A stretch of 18,548 bases of DNA from CAYLNK01 sp964384675 (GTDB lineage Bacteria > Acidobacteriota > Thermoanaerobaculia > UBA5066). This document shows, piece by piece, positions 1 to 8,223 of the stretch. The DNA is taken from the NCBI GenBank assembly GCA_964384675.1, contig CAYLNK010000107.1:1-18548 (forward strand), written 5' to 3'. The translations under genes and the position numbers were made by a program. The notes under the pieces were generated by a model that had not been told where the DNA came from, made no database searches, and saw nothing but the letters and a program-made list of their open reading frames with translations. Every line of letters begins with the position of its first letter. The first letter of the stretch is position 1.

Positions 1-2
1 GC

Positions 3-797
3 GGGCACCTGCGGGACGGCGTCCCGCTCGCGCTCGGCGCCGGCTGGAGCAACGTCCTGGATCTCCTCCGGGGCTGTCTCGGGCTGATCGCGCTCCCGTT
101 CCGCTGGCGGTTCCTGATGGGCGCCGGAGCGGATCTGCCGAGGTCGGGCTGGCTCCTCGCGGCGGCGCTCGCCGCGGCGTCGACCGGTCTTTTCGCCCGC
201 GCTCCCCGGAGCGGCTCCCGGCCCGCGGCGCCGCGGGGCCTCGCGTTCGGAGCGCTCTGGGCGCTGGCGGCGCTCTCGGTCACGCTCGGCGCCGACCGCT
301 GGAACGAGGCGACGTTCGAGGCGACGCGGTACCTCTACCTGCCCGCCGTCGGCGTCTGCCTGGCCCTGGGCGCGCTCACCGATCGGATCGCGCGTCGGTG
401 GCTGGTGGCGATCCCCGCGTTCCTGATGCTCACGCTCTTCGCCTCGACCGTGCGCGCGTCGCTGATCCGCTGGCGGGCCGCCGCCGATCGCGCCGCGTCG
501 ATCGTCTGGGACGTGCGCCGCCAGGTCCCGGCCCCGGTGCACGGCACGAAGCTCGCGCTGCCGCCGCTGCCCGACAACGTGGGCGGCGCGTTCGTCTTCC
601 GCAACGGGATCGAGGAGGCGATGCGCCTGACGTTCGACGACTGGTCGCTGACCGTGAACCCGGCCGTCACGCTCTATCCCGGGCGGTTCGCCGTCTTCGC
701 CTGGGAGGGCGAGCACCTGGTGCTCACGATGCAGCGGCAGGACGGCGAGGGACCGTCCTCACCCGGGCCGCGCCCGCCGCTCCAGCCGTGGCGCTGA
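3..797 (+). CDS. C-terminal part of a polytopic membrane protein, possibly GT-C/TPR-type glycosyltransferase-like (5' partial)
   Basis: The reading frame is open from the left edge to the TGA at 795-797, so the N-terminus lies outside the window and the first ATG (117) is internal. The visible part has hydrophobic segments (for example LLAAALAAASTGLFA and FGALWALAALSVTLGA), then the phrase ATRYLYLPAVGVCLALGALTD, another hydrophobic stretch, and a soluble C-terminal tail of about 100 residues. An RYLYLP segment in a late loop is familiar from large membrane proteins of the O-mannosyltransferase/TPR type, but no catalytic motif is in view. It lies 50 bases upstream of a glycosyltransferase on the same strand, consistent with a cell-surface polysaccharide or glycoprotein operon. 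The membrane assignment is firm; the enzyme class is a guess. Confidence 0.7.
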   Translation, partial: GHLRDGVPLALGAGWSNVLDLLRGCLGLIALPFRWRFLMGAGADLPRSGWLLAAALAAASTGLFARAPRSGSRPAAPRGLAFGALWALAALSVTLGADRWNEATFEATRYLYLPAVGVCLALGALTDRIARRWLVAIPAFLMLTLFASTVRASLIRWRAAADRAASIVWDVRRQVPAPVHGTKLALPPLPDNVGGAFVFRNGIEEAMRLTFDDWSLTVNPAVTLYPGRFAVFAWEGEHLVLTMQRQDGEGPSSPGPRPPLQPWR

Positions 798-847
798 GAC
801 GGGCCGGGGGTCGGACGCCGCGGAGCGGGGACGCTATCCTCCCGTCG

Positions 848-1918
848 GTGAGCGGAACCGTCGTCTGGCAGTCGCGCTGGGGCCTCCCGATGGGCTATGC
901 GATCCACTCCGAGGAGATGGCCTCGCACCTCGTCGCGCTCGGCTGGGACGTGATCCACCGCGCGAGCCCGTGGCCGGTGGCCGGCACGGTCAAGCGCCCC
1001 GAGCTCCAGGCCGCGCTCGGCCGGCCGATCCCCGAGGCGGCGCCGCAGGTGAGCTACGACCAGGCCGACCTCTTCCACCTCGCGCACCGGGGCTGGAAGG
1101 CCGGCTTCACGATGCTCGAGGTGGACGGCCTGCCGAAGGAGTGGGTCGACGCGTGCAACCGGATGGACGAGGTGTGGGTGCCGAGCCGCTGGGGCGCCGA
1201 GACGTTCGCGGCGAGCGGCGTCACGCGGCCGATCCGGGTCATGCCGCTTGGCCACGATCCGGCACGCTTCAACACGTCGCTTCCGGCGCGCCCCGTGGGC
1301 GACCGCTTCACGTTCCTCTCGGTCTTCGAGTGGGGAGAGAGGAAGGCGCCGGAGGTGCTGCTCCGCGCCTACGCCGCCGCCTTCCCGAAGCGGGACGATG
1401 TCCTCCTGCTCCTTCGCGTCAACAACTTCGACGGCGACGTGAACGTCGGAGCCCAGATCGCCGACCTGCATCTGCCGTCCGACGGGCCACCGGTGGCGCT
1501 CCTCTTCAACCAGCAGATCTCGCCGGAGAGCCTCGGCAGCCTCTACCGGAGCGCCGACGCCTTCGTCCTCCCGACACGGGGAGAGGGCTGGGGGATGCCG
1601 GTGCTGGAGGCGATGGCGTGCGGCCTCCCTGTGATCGCTACGGACTGGAGCGGCACCACGGAGTTCCTCCGCGAGGGGACCGGCTACCCGCTCCGGACGC
1701 GGACGCTCATTCCCGCAGTGGCGAAGTGCCCGTACTACGCGGGCTTCCGCTGGGCGGACCCGGACCTCGACCACCTCGTGTCATTGATGCGCCACGTGTT
1801 CGAGAACCGCGCCGAAGCGCGGAGCGTGGGCGCGGCGGCCGCGCGCGAGGCGTCGCGGTGGACGTGGGCCGAGACCGCGCGGCGGATCTCGGAGCGGCTC
1901 ACGGCGATCGCGGGCTAG
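848..1918 (+). CDS. Glycosyltransferase, GT4-like (GT-B fold)
   Basis: A 356-residue cytoplasmic glycosyltransferase if translation starts at GTG 848. I chose this start because the first beta strand (VVWQSRWGLPMGYAIHSEEM) follows at once; the ATG at 890 would cut into it and longer versions give implausible Arg/Gly-rich leaders. The C-terminal half has the retaining GT-B signature: a nucleotide-binding strand FLSVFEWGERKAPEVLLRAY, then PTRGEGWGMPVLEAMACG, in which E246 and E254 form the E-x7-E motif typical of GT4 enzymes, followed by GLPVIATDWSG. The MDEVWVPSRWGAETF segment is typical of the same class. Donor and acceptor cannot be told. Its TAG shares CTAG with the stop of the convergent gene. 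No strong Shine-Dalgarno precedes the GTG. Confidence 0.88.
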   Translation: MSGTVVWQSRWGLPMGYAIHSEEMASHLVALGWDVIHRASPWPVAGTVKRPELQAALGRPIPEAAPQVSYDQADLFHLAHRGWKAGFTMLEVDGLPKEWVDACNRMDEVWVPSRWGAETFAASGVTRPIRVMPLGHDPARFNTSLPARPVGDRFTFLSVFEWGERKAPEVLLRAYAAAFPKRDDVLLLLRVNNFDGDVNVGAQIADLHLPSDGPPVALLFNQQISPESLGSLYRSADAFVLPTRGEGWGMPVLEAMACGLPVIATDWSGTTEFLREGTGYPLRTRTLIPAVAKCPYYAGFRWADPDLDHLVSLMRHVFENRAEARSVGAAAAREASRWTWAETARRISERLTAIAG

Positions 1919-3192
1919 AACGCTGGTAGTGGCGTCCGCGCTCGGAACCCGCGCGCCAGTGCCTCCGAGCGCTCCCGGCTTCCCGCCCGGCTGAAGACGA
2001 AGAACGGCGTGCGCGCCGGAGTGTTCGCCTCGAGGAGCGGGTCGTACCGCTCGTGAATCGCTCGCTCGATCTCCGGCTCCCGCACGAAGCCTCGCTCGGT
2101 GAAGCGCTCCGTCCACCAGGCCCAGTCCGCGACCACGAGGTGGCCGTGGGTGGGGTAGCCGTTCGCGTCGACCGGGAGGAGCGAGAACGAACGCCCCGCC
2201 TCGGCGTCGCGCCGCCAGACCGGCAGATGGTAGCCGAAGCGCTCGCCGAAGACCGGGTCCTTGCCGTGGGCGGGGATGTTGGCGAAGAGGTAGCCGCCGT
2301 CCGCGAGGAGGTCGAAGAGGCGGCCCAGGTAGACGCCGAGACGATTCGGGTTCAGGTGCTCGAAGACGTCCAATCCGTAGACCAGGTCGTGGTCGTGCCC
2401 GAGCGGAAGGGTCAGCACGTCGCCCAGGTGGATCCGTTCCTTCACCTCGGGGTGCGCCTTCTCGAGCGCGAGCGCGCTGATCTCGACCCCTTCGGCCATG
2501 TAACCCAGGTCGTGCAGCCCCTTCAGGACCGAGCCGTTCGAGCACCCCAGCTCCAGGGCGCGGCGCGGCGCGAAGCCGGAGAGGATCTCCGCCATCGCGC
2601 GCTTGTCCCAGTCGAGGGCGAAGCTCCAGACGCCGGGCGTCTCGTAGTAGCCGTTCGAGAGGACCTGCTCCTCGAGCCAGTCGACATCCGCGGGGGTCTC
2701 GACGCGGAAGACGTCCATCGTCGCGCCTCCGGCGACGGGCACGGTCTCGAATCGATCGGGACGTTTCGCGCGGAGACTCGGGAGGTGCGTGTGCCGGCGG
2801 AGCAGCCGGTTCACGTACTCCTCCGACTCGACGAGCGCGAACGCCACGTCGGCGGCGTCGAGCCCGCTCCGGAGCGCCGCGCCGTAGCTGGCGCGGCCGA
2901 TCGGATCGGGCTCCCGCTGGAGGAGGCGCCGGTAGACGCGGTCCAGCGTCGCTTCGACGTCGTCCGCGGCGCCGCCGTCCCGCCGATCGTGCCGGGCGAT
3001 GTCCGCCATCACGTCGTACCGGCTCCGACCCGCCGCCAGCGCTCCGGCGTGGGCCGCGATCGCCGCGGCGTCGGGCTCGCGGCCCGTCACCGCCCGGAAG
3101 GCCCGCCGGACGAACGCCTCGTCGGAGCGGAAGCCGACCGAGAGGCGCGCCAGGAGGCGCGCCCGGAGGGCGGGAAGGGAGCCGGACGCCAT
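1915..3192 (-). CDS. DUF4214-like repeats fused to a class I SAM-dependent methyltransferase
   Basis: A 425-residue protein starting at ATG 3192. The frame stays open to 3369 but that leader is low complexity and would run into the divergent gene. Residues about 22-60 and 83-130 look like two DUF4214-type units (second: VYRRLLQREPDPIGRASY followed by an ALRSG helix), a module found in surface and glycan-related proteins. Residues about 198-330 are a Rossmann methyltransferase: motif I ALELGCSNG at 212-220, acidic ribose-binding strand GVEIS near 235-239, and DLVYGLDVFEHL at 269-280. The C-terminal part holds HLVVADWAWWTERF, usual for this methyltransferase type. It is probably cytoplasmic and may modify a sugar or lipid precursor; that is inferred from the neighbouring glycosyltransferase. 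Only a partial GGA lies before the ATG. Confidence 0.85.
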   Translation of the reverse strand: MASGSLPALRARLLARLSVGFRSDEAFVRRAFRAVTGREPDAAAIAAHAGALAAGRSRYDVMADIARHDRRDGGAADDVEATLDRVYRRLLQREPDPIGRASYGAALRSGLDAADVAFALVESEEYVNRLLRRHTHLPSLRAKRPDRFETVPVAGGATMDVFRVETPADVDWLEEQVLSNGYYETPGVWSFALDWDKRAMAEILSGFAPRRALELGCSNGSVLKGLHDLGYMAEGVEISALALEKAHPEVKERIHLGDVLTLPLGHDHDLVYGLDVFEHLNPNRLGVYLGRLFDLLADGGYLFANIPAHGKDPVFGERFGYHLPVWRRDAEAGRSFSLLPVDANGYPTHGHLVVADWAWWTERFTERGFVREPEIERAIHERYDPLLEANTPARTPFFVFSRAGSRERSEALARGFRARTPLPAF

Positions 3193-3253
3193 CGCGTCCA
3201 CTGTAGCGCGGGCGGCAGATGGGCTCCACGTCGGGGTTTCCTGCGCTAAGCTC

Positions 3254-3274
3254 TGCTGCGCTGTCCGCGCAGCA
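3254..3274. other. Hairpin in the divergent intergenic region
   Basis: An inverted repeat, TGCTGCGC / GCGCAGCA, gives a perfect 8-bp stem with a 5-base loop (TGTCC). It sits between the divergent genes starting at 3192 (-) and 3316 (+). There is no T-tract on either side, so it does not look like an intrinsic terminator. It could be a leader-RNA structure or an operator. The rest of 3193-3315 has no clear sigma70-type promoter for either gene. Confidence 0.4.
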
Positions 3275-3304
3275 CGCCTCGCTGCGCTCCCCGGAATCAG
3301 CATT

Positions 3305-3310
3305 GAGGAC
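3305..3310 (+). promoter_or_regulatory. Ribosome binding site of the first propeller gene
   Basis: GAGGAC followed by 5 bases and ATG at 3316. It supports that start; the codons after it encode a good signal peptide. Confidence 0.65.
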
Positions 3311-3315
3311 CTCGA

Positions 3316-4782
3316 ATGAACCGAATCATCCCTTCGATTGCCTTCGCGTCCCTCCTGGCCGGCGTCCACGCGCTCGCGAACGAGGCTGTCCCGCTACGGA
3401 CCTGGGGCGCTCCAGCCCACTGGCAGCCGACGGCGGTATCCGCCCGTCCGGATCATGGGCGCACCTCGCTGGGAACGGCTGCCGCACCCTCTCCCTCCCC
3501 GCTGCCGTTCATCGCCATCTCACCGTGCCGCGTCGTCGATACGCGGTCCGGAATCGGTCCGTATCAGGGTCCCATCCTCGCCGCCGCTTCCTCTCGCACC
3601 TTCGACATCAAGGCCGGCCCCTGCTCGGGGATCCCCGCCTCCGCCGCCGCGTACTCGCTCAGCATTACGGTGACCGAGTCGCCCTTCGCGAACCCAGGCT
3701 CCTTCCTGACCGCGTGGCCAGCGGGTGAGCCCACGCCGAACGTCTCGACCCTGAATTACGCCACGGGCCAGACGATCGCGAACGCCGCGATCGTCTCGGC
3801 AGGCGCGGGCGGTGCGATCAGTGTCCTGTCCAATGCCAGCACGCACCTGATCATCGATATCAACGGGTTCTACGCGCCGCCGCCGAGCGCCGTGGCCTCA
3901 GGGGCCGGGATCAACCCGTTACGAGTCGCGTTGCTCCGGTGGTACGAGGTGAACCAGGCTCGCGCCGCGTTCCCGCTGGGTGTCGATTCCGCTGGAGTGG
4001 CGGTCTTCGACGGCGCCCACATCTGGGTGACGAGCCCGAACCTGGGATCGATCACCCGCCTACGAGTGAGCGACGGGGCCACGGTCGGCACCTTCGCCGC
4101 CGGTCCCTCCTCGCTCCGGGCGGCGTTCGACGGAGCCAGCATCTGGGTGACGAACTTCAGCGAGAACACGGTCACGCGACTGCGCGCCAGTGACGGCGTG
4201 AACACCGGTGTCTTTCCTGCGGGCGCTAACCCTGCGGCGATCGCGTTCGATGGCGCTAGCCTTTGGGTCGTCAACGGAAACGAGTTCGTCAATACGGTGA
4301 CGAAGATCCGAGCGATGGACGGCGCCAGGCTGGGGACCTACCCGGTCGGCACACTCCCGATGGATGTCGCTTTCGACGGGGCGAATGTCTGGATCGCGAG
4401 CTCGATCGGGGGCACCCTGACCCGGCTGCGTGCGAGCGATGGGACGAACCTCGGGTCGATCGGCGTCATCGCGCCCAGCCGGCTCGTCTTCGACGGCACC
4501 AGCATGTGGGCGGCCAGCGCGGGCGGCCAGGTGGTCACGAAGGTCCGAGCGAGCGACGCCGCCATCCTAGGCACCTACCCTGCGGGCTTCTACCCGAGCG
4601 GACTCGCCTTCGATGGCTCGAGCATCTGGGTGGCGGACGGGACGACGAGCGTGATGAAGCTCCGGGCGAGTGATGGAGCAAGTCTCGGAATCTTCGAGGT
4701 CGGCAGCCAGTGCGGCGACGCGGTCTTCGACGGGGCGAACGTCTGGGTCGTGCACACCGATGGCAAGGTCTCGAAGCTGTAG
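3316..4782 (+). CDS. Secreted PCR-DTR module plus seven-bladed beta-propeller protein (paralogue A)
   Basis: A 488-residue exported protein. Residues 1-20 are a signal peptide (probable cut after VHALA). A Pro/Thr-rich spacer leads to the PCR-DTR module at about 64-186 (nt 3505-3873): ISPCRVVDTR, second Cys in GPCSGIPASA, then NYATGQTIANAAIV and HLIIDINGFY; likely disulfide C71-C103. A linker with INPLRVALLRWY follows. Residues 229-488 are seven repeats of about 38 residues with the pattern AFDGxxIWVTN..xxTVTRLRASDGxxLGTFPVG, that is, an NHL/YVTN-like seven-bladed propeller whose last blade stops early at VSKL, suggesting closure by an N-terminal strand. Such propellers usually bind proteins or glycans; no catalytic residues are recognisable. 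It is the first of a tandem pair. Confidence 0.9.
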   Translation: MNRIIPSIAFASLLAGVHALANEAVPLRTWGAPAHWQPTAVSARPDHGRTSLGTAAAPSPSPLPFIAISPCRVVDTRSGIGPYQGPILAAASSRTFDIKAGPCSGIPASAAAYSLSITVTESPFANPGSFLTAWPAGEPTPNVSTLNYATGQTIANAAIVSAGAGGAISVLSNASTHLIIDINGFYAPPPSAVASGAGINPLRVALLRWYEVNQARAAFPLGVDSAGVAVFDGAHIWVTSPNLGSITRLRVSDGATVGTFAAGPSSLRAAFDGASIWVTNFSENTVTRLRASDGVNTGVFPAGANPAAIAFDGASLWVVNGNEFVNTVTKIRAMDGARLGTYPVGTLPMDVAFDGANVWIASSIGGTLTRLRASDGTNLGSIGVIAPSRLVFDGTSMWAASAGGQVVTKVRASDAAILGTYPAGFYPSGLAFDGSSIWVADGTTSVMKLRASDGASLGIFEVGSQCGDAVFDGANVWVVHTDGKVSKL

Positions 4783-4785
4783 GAG
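4781..4785 (+). promoter_or_regulatory. Ribosome binding site overlapping the upstream stop codon
   Basis: AGGAG starts on the second base of the TAG stop (4780-4782) of the preceding gene and is 5 bases from ATG 4791. This fixes the start of the second propeller gene and indicates co-translation. Confidence 0.75.
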
Positions 4786-4790
4786 AATCG

Positions 4791-6272
4791 ATGATCCGCA
4801 ACTTGGCGCTGTCGCTCGCTCTCGTAACCCTCACTTCCGGCTTGTCTGCCCGTGCGGAGGACGTCGTTCCCATCCGGAGCTGGACCGCTCCCGGCTTCTG
4901 GCAACCGAGCGGGCCAGATCCGGTCCACCCGGGGAAACGCTCCGCTCTCGGCGTCGCCGTGGAGGGCGCCTCGTCTGCGCTTCCCTTCATCGCCATGACG
5001 CCGTGCCGGCTCGTCGACACGCGATCCGGAGCGGGTCCCTTCGCGGGGCCGATCCTCGCCGCTGGCTCGTCACGCTCGTTCGACGTTCCGGCCGGACCCT
5101 GCGCCGGGATCCCTGCCTCCGCAGCCGCATACTCACTGAACATCACGGTCACCGCGTCGCCTGGCGCCAGTCCGGGCTCGTATCTCACCGCCTGGGCGAC
5201 GGGGAGCCCAACGCCGAACGTCTCTAACCTGAACTACGCGACGGGTCAGACGATCGCGAACGCGGCCATCGTTCCCGCTGGGACGGCCGGAGCGATCAGC
5301 GTCGTGTCCAACGCGAGTACGCACCTGATCATCGACATCAATGGGTACTACGCGCCGCCGCCGGATGCTGTCGCGGCGGGAGCCGGGATCAACCCGCTCA
5401 GGGTCGCGCTGCTCCGGTGGTACTCCGTGAACCAGGCGCGGGCGACGTTCTCCCTTGGTGAGGGCGCCGGTGGCGCGGGGGCGGTATTCGACGGGGTCCA
5501 TGTCTGGGTGGCTAGCCCGAATCTCTCCACCGTGACCCGCCTTCGCGCCTGCGACGGCGCCGACGGCGGTACCTTCGCGGCTGGGCCCGGCCCGAACTGG
5601 CTTGCGTTCGACGGCGCGAACATCTGGGTGACGAACTTCAGCGAGAACACGGTCACGCGTCTCCGGGCTTCCGACGGGGCCATCAATGGAGTCTTCCCGG
5701 CCGGAGTGAATCCGGGCAGGGTCGCCTTCGACGGCGCTAACATCTGGATCACGAACTTCAACGACACCGTGAACACCGTGACGAAGCTGCGGGCGTCGGA
5801 CGGCAGCACCCTGGGTACATACCCTGTCGGCACCCTCCCGAGCGCTGTGGCCTTCGACGGGGCCAACGTCTGGGTCACCAACTACGGCAGCGGCACCGTG
5901 ACGAAGCTGCGAGCGAGCGACGGCGCGAATCTGGGATCGTTCGCCGTAGGTGCCGCCCCCTCCAGGATCGCCTTCGACGGCACCCACGTCTGGGTCATGA
6001 ATGTGGGAGGCCGCAGCGTGACGAAGCTGCGGGCCACCGACGGGGCGAATCTGGGTACCTTTCCCGTTGGCGACGCTCCAGCGGACATCGTCTTCGACGG
6101 CTCGAGCATCTGGGTGACGGACCATGCCGCCACGACCGTCACGAAACTTCGAGCGAGCGACGGCGCAAACCTGGGGGCTTTCGACGTGGGTCTGGCAACC
6201 GATGCCGCGGTTTTCGACGGAGCGAACGTCTGGGTGGTGCATGGCTTCGACCACAAGATCTCGAAACTGTGA
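4791..6272 (+). CDS. Secreted PCR-DTR module plus seven-bladed beta-propeller protein (paralogue B)
   Basis: A 493-residue paralogue of the preceding gene, 8 bases downstream and with the same domain order. Residues 1-21 are a signal peptide (cut near LSARA). The post-signal segment is also shared (VVPIRSWTAPGFWQPS here, AVPLRTWGAPAHWQPT upstream). The module spans about 65-187 (nt 4983-5351) with TPCRLVDTR, GPCAGIPASA and HLIIDINGYY; probable disulfide C72-C104. The same INPLRVALLRWY linker leads into seven propeller repeats (AFDGANIWVTN...VTKLRASDGANLGTF) that are more regular than in the neighbour; the last ends at ISKL. The ATG is chosen over upstream frames by its Shine-Dalgarno and signal peptide. 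Stop TGA at 6270-6272; no terminator hairpin is seen in the 30 bases before the convergent gene. Confidence 0.9.
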   Translation: MIRNLALSLALVTLTSGLSARAEDVVPIRSWTAPGFWQPSGPDPVHPGKRSALGVAVEGASSALPFIAMTPCRLVDTRSGAGPFAGPILAAGSSRSFDVPAGPCAGIPASAAAYSLNITVTASPGASPGSYLTAWATGSPTPNVSNLNYATGQTIANAAIVPAGTAGAISVVSNASTHLIIDINGYYAPPPDAVAAGAGINPLRVALLRWYSVNQARATFSLGEGAGGAGAVFDGVHVWVASPNLSTVTRLRACDGADGGTFAAGPGPNWLAFDGANIWVTNFSENTVTRLRASDGAINGVFPAGVNPGRVAFDGANIWITNFNDTVNTVTKLRASDGSTLGTYPVGTLPSAVAFDGANVWVTNYGSGTVTKLRASDGANLGSFAVGAAPSRIAFDGTHVWVMNVGGRSVTKLRATDGANLGTFPVGDAPADIVFDGSSIWVTDHAATTVTKLRASDGANLGAFDVGLATDAAVFDGANVWVVHGFDHKISKL

Positions 6273-6302
6273 GAGACCCGGAAGCCGCGCCTCTCCAGCA
6301 GA

Positions 6303-8102
6303 TCAGCGTGCCGTGACCACGACCTGAACGCGGAGAGGCTTCGACCCCTTCTCGGAGAACCAGGCGACGTTCTCTTCGACCAGATCGAGCTCGAGGAGGT
6401 ACTGGCCCGCAGCGTCCGGCGTCCGGAGTCGGCACGAGACGATCTCCGCGTCACCGGGACGTAGAGTCCTCGAAAGGGTGATCCGCGCCGGTTCGGGCAG
6501 GGGCAGCGGCTCAGCCGCCGGCGATCGCCAGTGGTACGAGAGGTGAACACGCTCGCGCGGCGCGAGCGCGGGATCGGAAGGCCATGGCTCGGGTGAGGCG
6601 TTTTGGACTCGGACGCGCAGAGAGACGTCCGACGCCGCGACCATCGTCGTGGGGACCGGCTCGGAAAGCGCCAGTTCGGCGTGGAAGATGTCGGCGGCCG
6701 GTGCCTCCGCCGGCAGTGACGCGTATCGCTCCGGGTTCCCGTACAGGAAGAACCGCTCGTCGTCCTTGGCGAAGAGGAAACCGGGGGTGCGGTGGAGGAG
6801 GCGCAGGGATGCGGCGAGCGGCGGCGCCAGCCTCTTGTTGGTCAGGAGAAGCGTGCCTCGCGGGTCGGGAAGGGCGAACGGAATCCGGGCGATCGCGTCG
6901 GCGGGCGACAGGACCTCGTCCTCGAATAGGGTCCTGCCCCACGTCATGAACGAGCCGGACCGGCCGAGGCCGGGATAGTAGAAGGTCCGCTTCGGCAGGT
7001 AGGGCAGCACGGAGGCCGTATGGGGCGCCGGAAAGGCCGCCACAGGCCGCTCTGCGAGACCGTGCGACAGCAGATACGACGCCATATCCCCGGCATCCGA
7101 GAACTGAAACAGGACCTCTGCCCGCGCGGTGAGCGCGAGCGAGGCCGCCGAGACGGCGAGGCTTGCGGGGAAGAGGACCGCGAACGCGCGGTGGACGACC
7201 CGCGACCAGCCCGAAGGCGAAGCGGCCCGCCCGTCCCGCTCGATCCAGAGACAGAAGACGAGTGCCAGGAGGAGGAGCCCGTAGTGGCGGAGGCCTCCCA
7301 CGTACTTGAAGAGGAAGAGCGCGAGCAGGCTGCCCCACAGCCCGCCTAGGACGATGAGCAGCCGGGGGCGTGCGATCAGTCTCGCCAGCGCGAGGAGCGC
7401 CAGGAGGATGCCAGGGAACGCCAGCCATCCGGTCTCGAAAGCTCCGAAGAACGGGTGACGGAGACAGCGCGCCACCGCCTCGATGTCGGGATGCCGGAAC
7501 GTGGAGAGCTGGATCTGCCCGTCGCTTGGAGGGATCAGCTGCCAGAAGGCGAGGCCCAGCCCGGCCAGGCTCAAGGCCCAGGGCGCGGCATGGCGGCGAG
7601 GCCCGGGCTCGGGAAGCGCCAGCCCGACGTGCAGCACCCCGGCCATCAGGAAGCCGTGCGCGTTGGTGTTCGCCAGCAGAAAGAGGGCGCCGTGCAACGG
7701 CCACGGCGTCTCACGCCGTTCTCTCCAGAACGAAGCCACCGCGAAGAGCAGCAGCACCGTGAGGGTGTAGCTACGGGCCACGACCCCGTACTCGTACCCC
7801 AGGAAGTAGCCGAAGAGGAGGAGGCCACACTCCCAGAGCGCGAACGGGCTTCGGAGGACGAGGAGCGACGCGGCGCCCGCGGCCAGGCCCCCCTGGATCG
7901 CCTTCATGGCGCCGTAGGGCAGGCCGACCTTAGCGAACGGCAGGAGCGTCCAGTACCAGAGGGACGGGGTGCCGGCGGCACCCGTCAGCCCGAGGATCTC
8001 CGGAGGCGTCGCGTCCCGCGCGACGAGCCAGGCGTCGGCCTCGTCGCGCCACGGCTCGTGCGCGACGGCGAGCACGGCCTGGAGCACAATGAAGGCGACC
8101 AA
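6303..8102 (-). CDS. GT39/PMT-like polytopic membrane protein with C-terminal beta-sandwich domain
   Basis: About 599 residues from a proposed TTG start at 8102. The frame is open back into the upstream gene, but no ATG lies between that gene's stop and residue 63 of this model; GTG 8087 is the alternative. After a first membrane helix comes HEPWRDEADAWLVARD; the Asp-Glu pair (about 20-21) matches the catalytic acid position in the first external loop of GT39/PMT-type GT-C enzymes, which use polyprenyl-phosphate sugars. About ten membrane segments follow (FGYFLGYEYGVVARSYTL, VLGGLWGSLLALFLFKYVGG and others), then a soluble region and, from about 475, an Ig-like beta-sandwich (VRVQNASPEPW, HLSYHWRS, YLLELDLVEENVAWF) often appended to bacterial glycosyltransferases. 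It may glycosylate exported proteins or lipids. The class is well supported; substrate and exact start are not. Confidence 0.78.
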   Translation of the reverse strand: MVAFIVLQAVLAVAHEPWRDEADAWLVARDATPPEILGLTGAAGTPSLWYWTLLPFAKVGLPYGAMKAIQGGLAAGAASLLVLRSPFALWECGLLLFGYFLGYEYGVVARSYTLTVLLLFAVASFWRERRETPWPLHGALFLLANTNAHGFLMAGVLHVGLALPEPGPRRHAAPWALSLAGLGLAFWQLIPPSDGQIQLSTFRHPDIEAVARCLRHPFFGAFETGWLAFPGILLALLALARLIARPRLLIVLGGLWGSLLALFLFKYVGGLRHYGLLLLALVFCLWIERDGRAASPSGWSRVVHRAFAVLFPASLAVSAASLALTARAEVLFQFSDAGDMASYLLSHGLAERPVAAFPAPHTASVLPYLPKRTFYYPGLGRSGSFMTWGRTLFEDEVLSPADAIARIPFALPDPRGTLLLTNKRLAPPLAASLRLLHRTPGFLFAKDDERFFLYGNPERYASLPAEAPAADIFHAELALSEPVPTTMVAASDVSLRVRVQNASPEPWPSDPALAPRERVHLSYHWRSPAAEPLPLPEPARITLSRTLRPGDAEIVSCRLRTPDAAGQYLLELDLVEENVAWFSEKGSKPLRVQVVVTAR

Positions 8103-8145
8103 GAGGACTGCACCCCCGGCCCGACGGCTCCCCCGAAAAGCGGAA

Positions 8146-8183
8146 CGGCCCGCCCGGGATGCTTCCGCATCCTGGACGGGCCG
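8146..8183 (-). terminator. Long GC-rich hairpin, probable terminator of the lone-module gene
   Basis: Arms 8146-8162 and 8167-8183 pair over 17 positions: 9 inner pairs (one G-U), one C-A mismatch and 7 outer pairs, closed by a TTCC loop. On the minus strand it is followed by TTCCGCTTTTC, a weak T-tract. It lies 41 bases after the stop of the gene ending at 8224 and before the next gene's start, which fits transcription termination or mRNA 3'-end protection. Confidence 0.6.
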
Positions 8184-8196
8184 CGGGGCCCGAGAA

Positions 8197-8216
8197 CGCC
8201 TCGCCGAAGCGAGGCG
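8197..8216 (-). other. UUCG tetraloop hairpin just after the lone-module gene
   Basis: On the minus strand CGCCTCGC-TTCG-GCGAGGCG makes a perfect 8-bp stem closed by the very stable C(UUCG)G tetraloop, 7 bases after the stop codon at 8224-8226. It stacks with the larger hairpin downstream. It most likely stabilises the mRNA 3' end or helps termination. Confidence 0.6.
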
Positions 8217-8223
8217 CCCGCGC

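Noticed and set aside
3193..3369. N-terminal extension of the methyltransferase fusion to 3369
   Set aside because: It would overlap the divergent propeller gene and adds only low-complexity sequence; ATG 3192 begins a well-formed helical domain.
6273..6302. Bidirectional terminator between the convergent propeller and GT39-like genes
   Set aside because: No inverted repeat with a T-tract could be found in the 30 bases.
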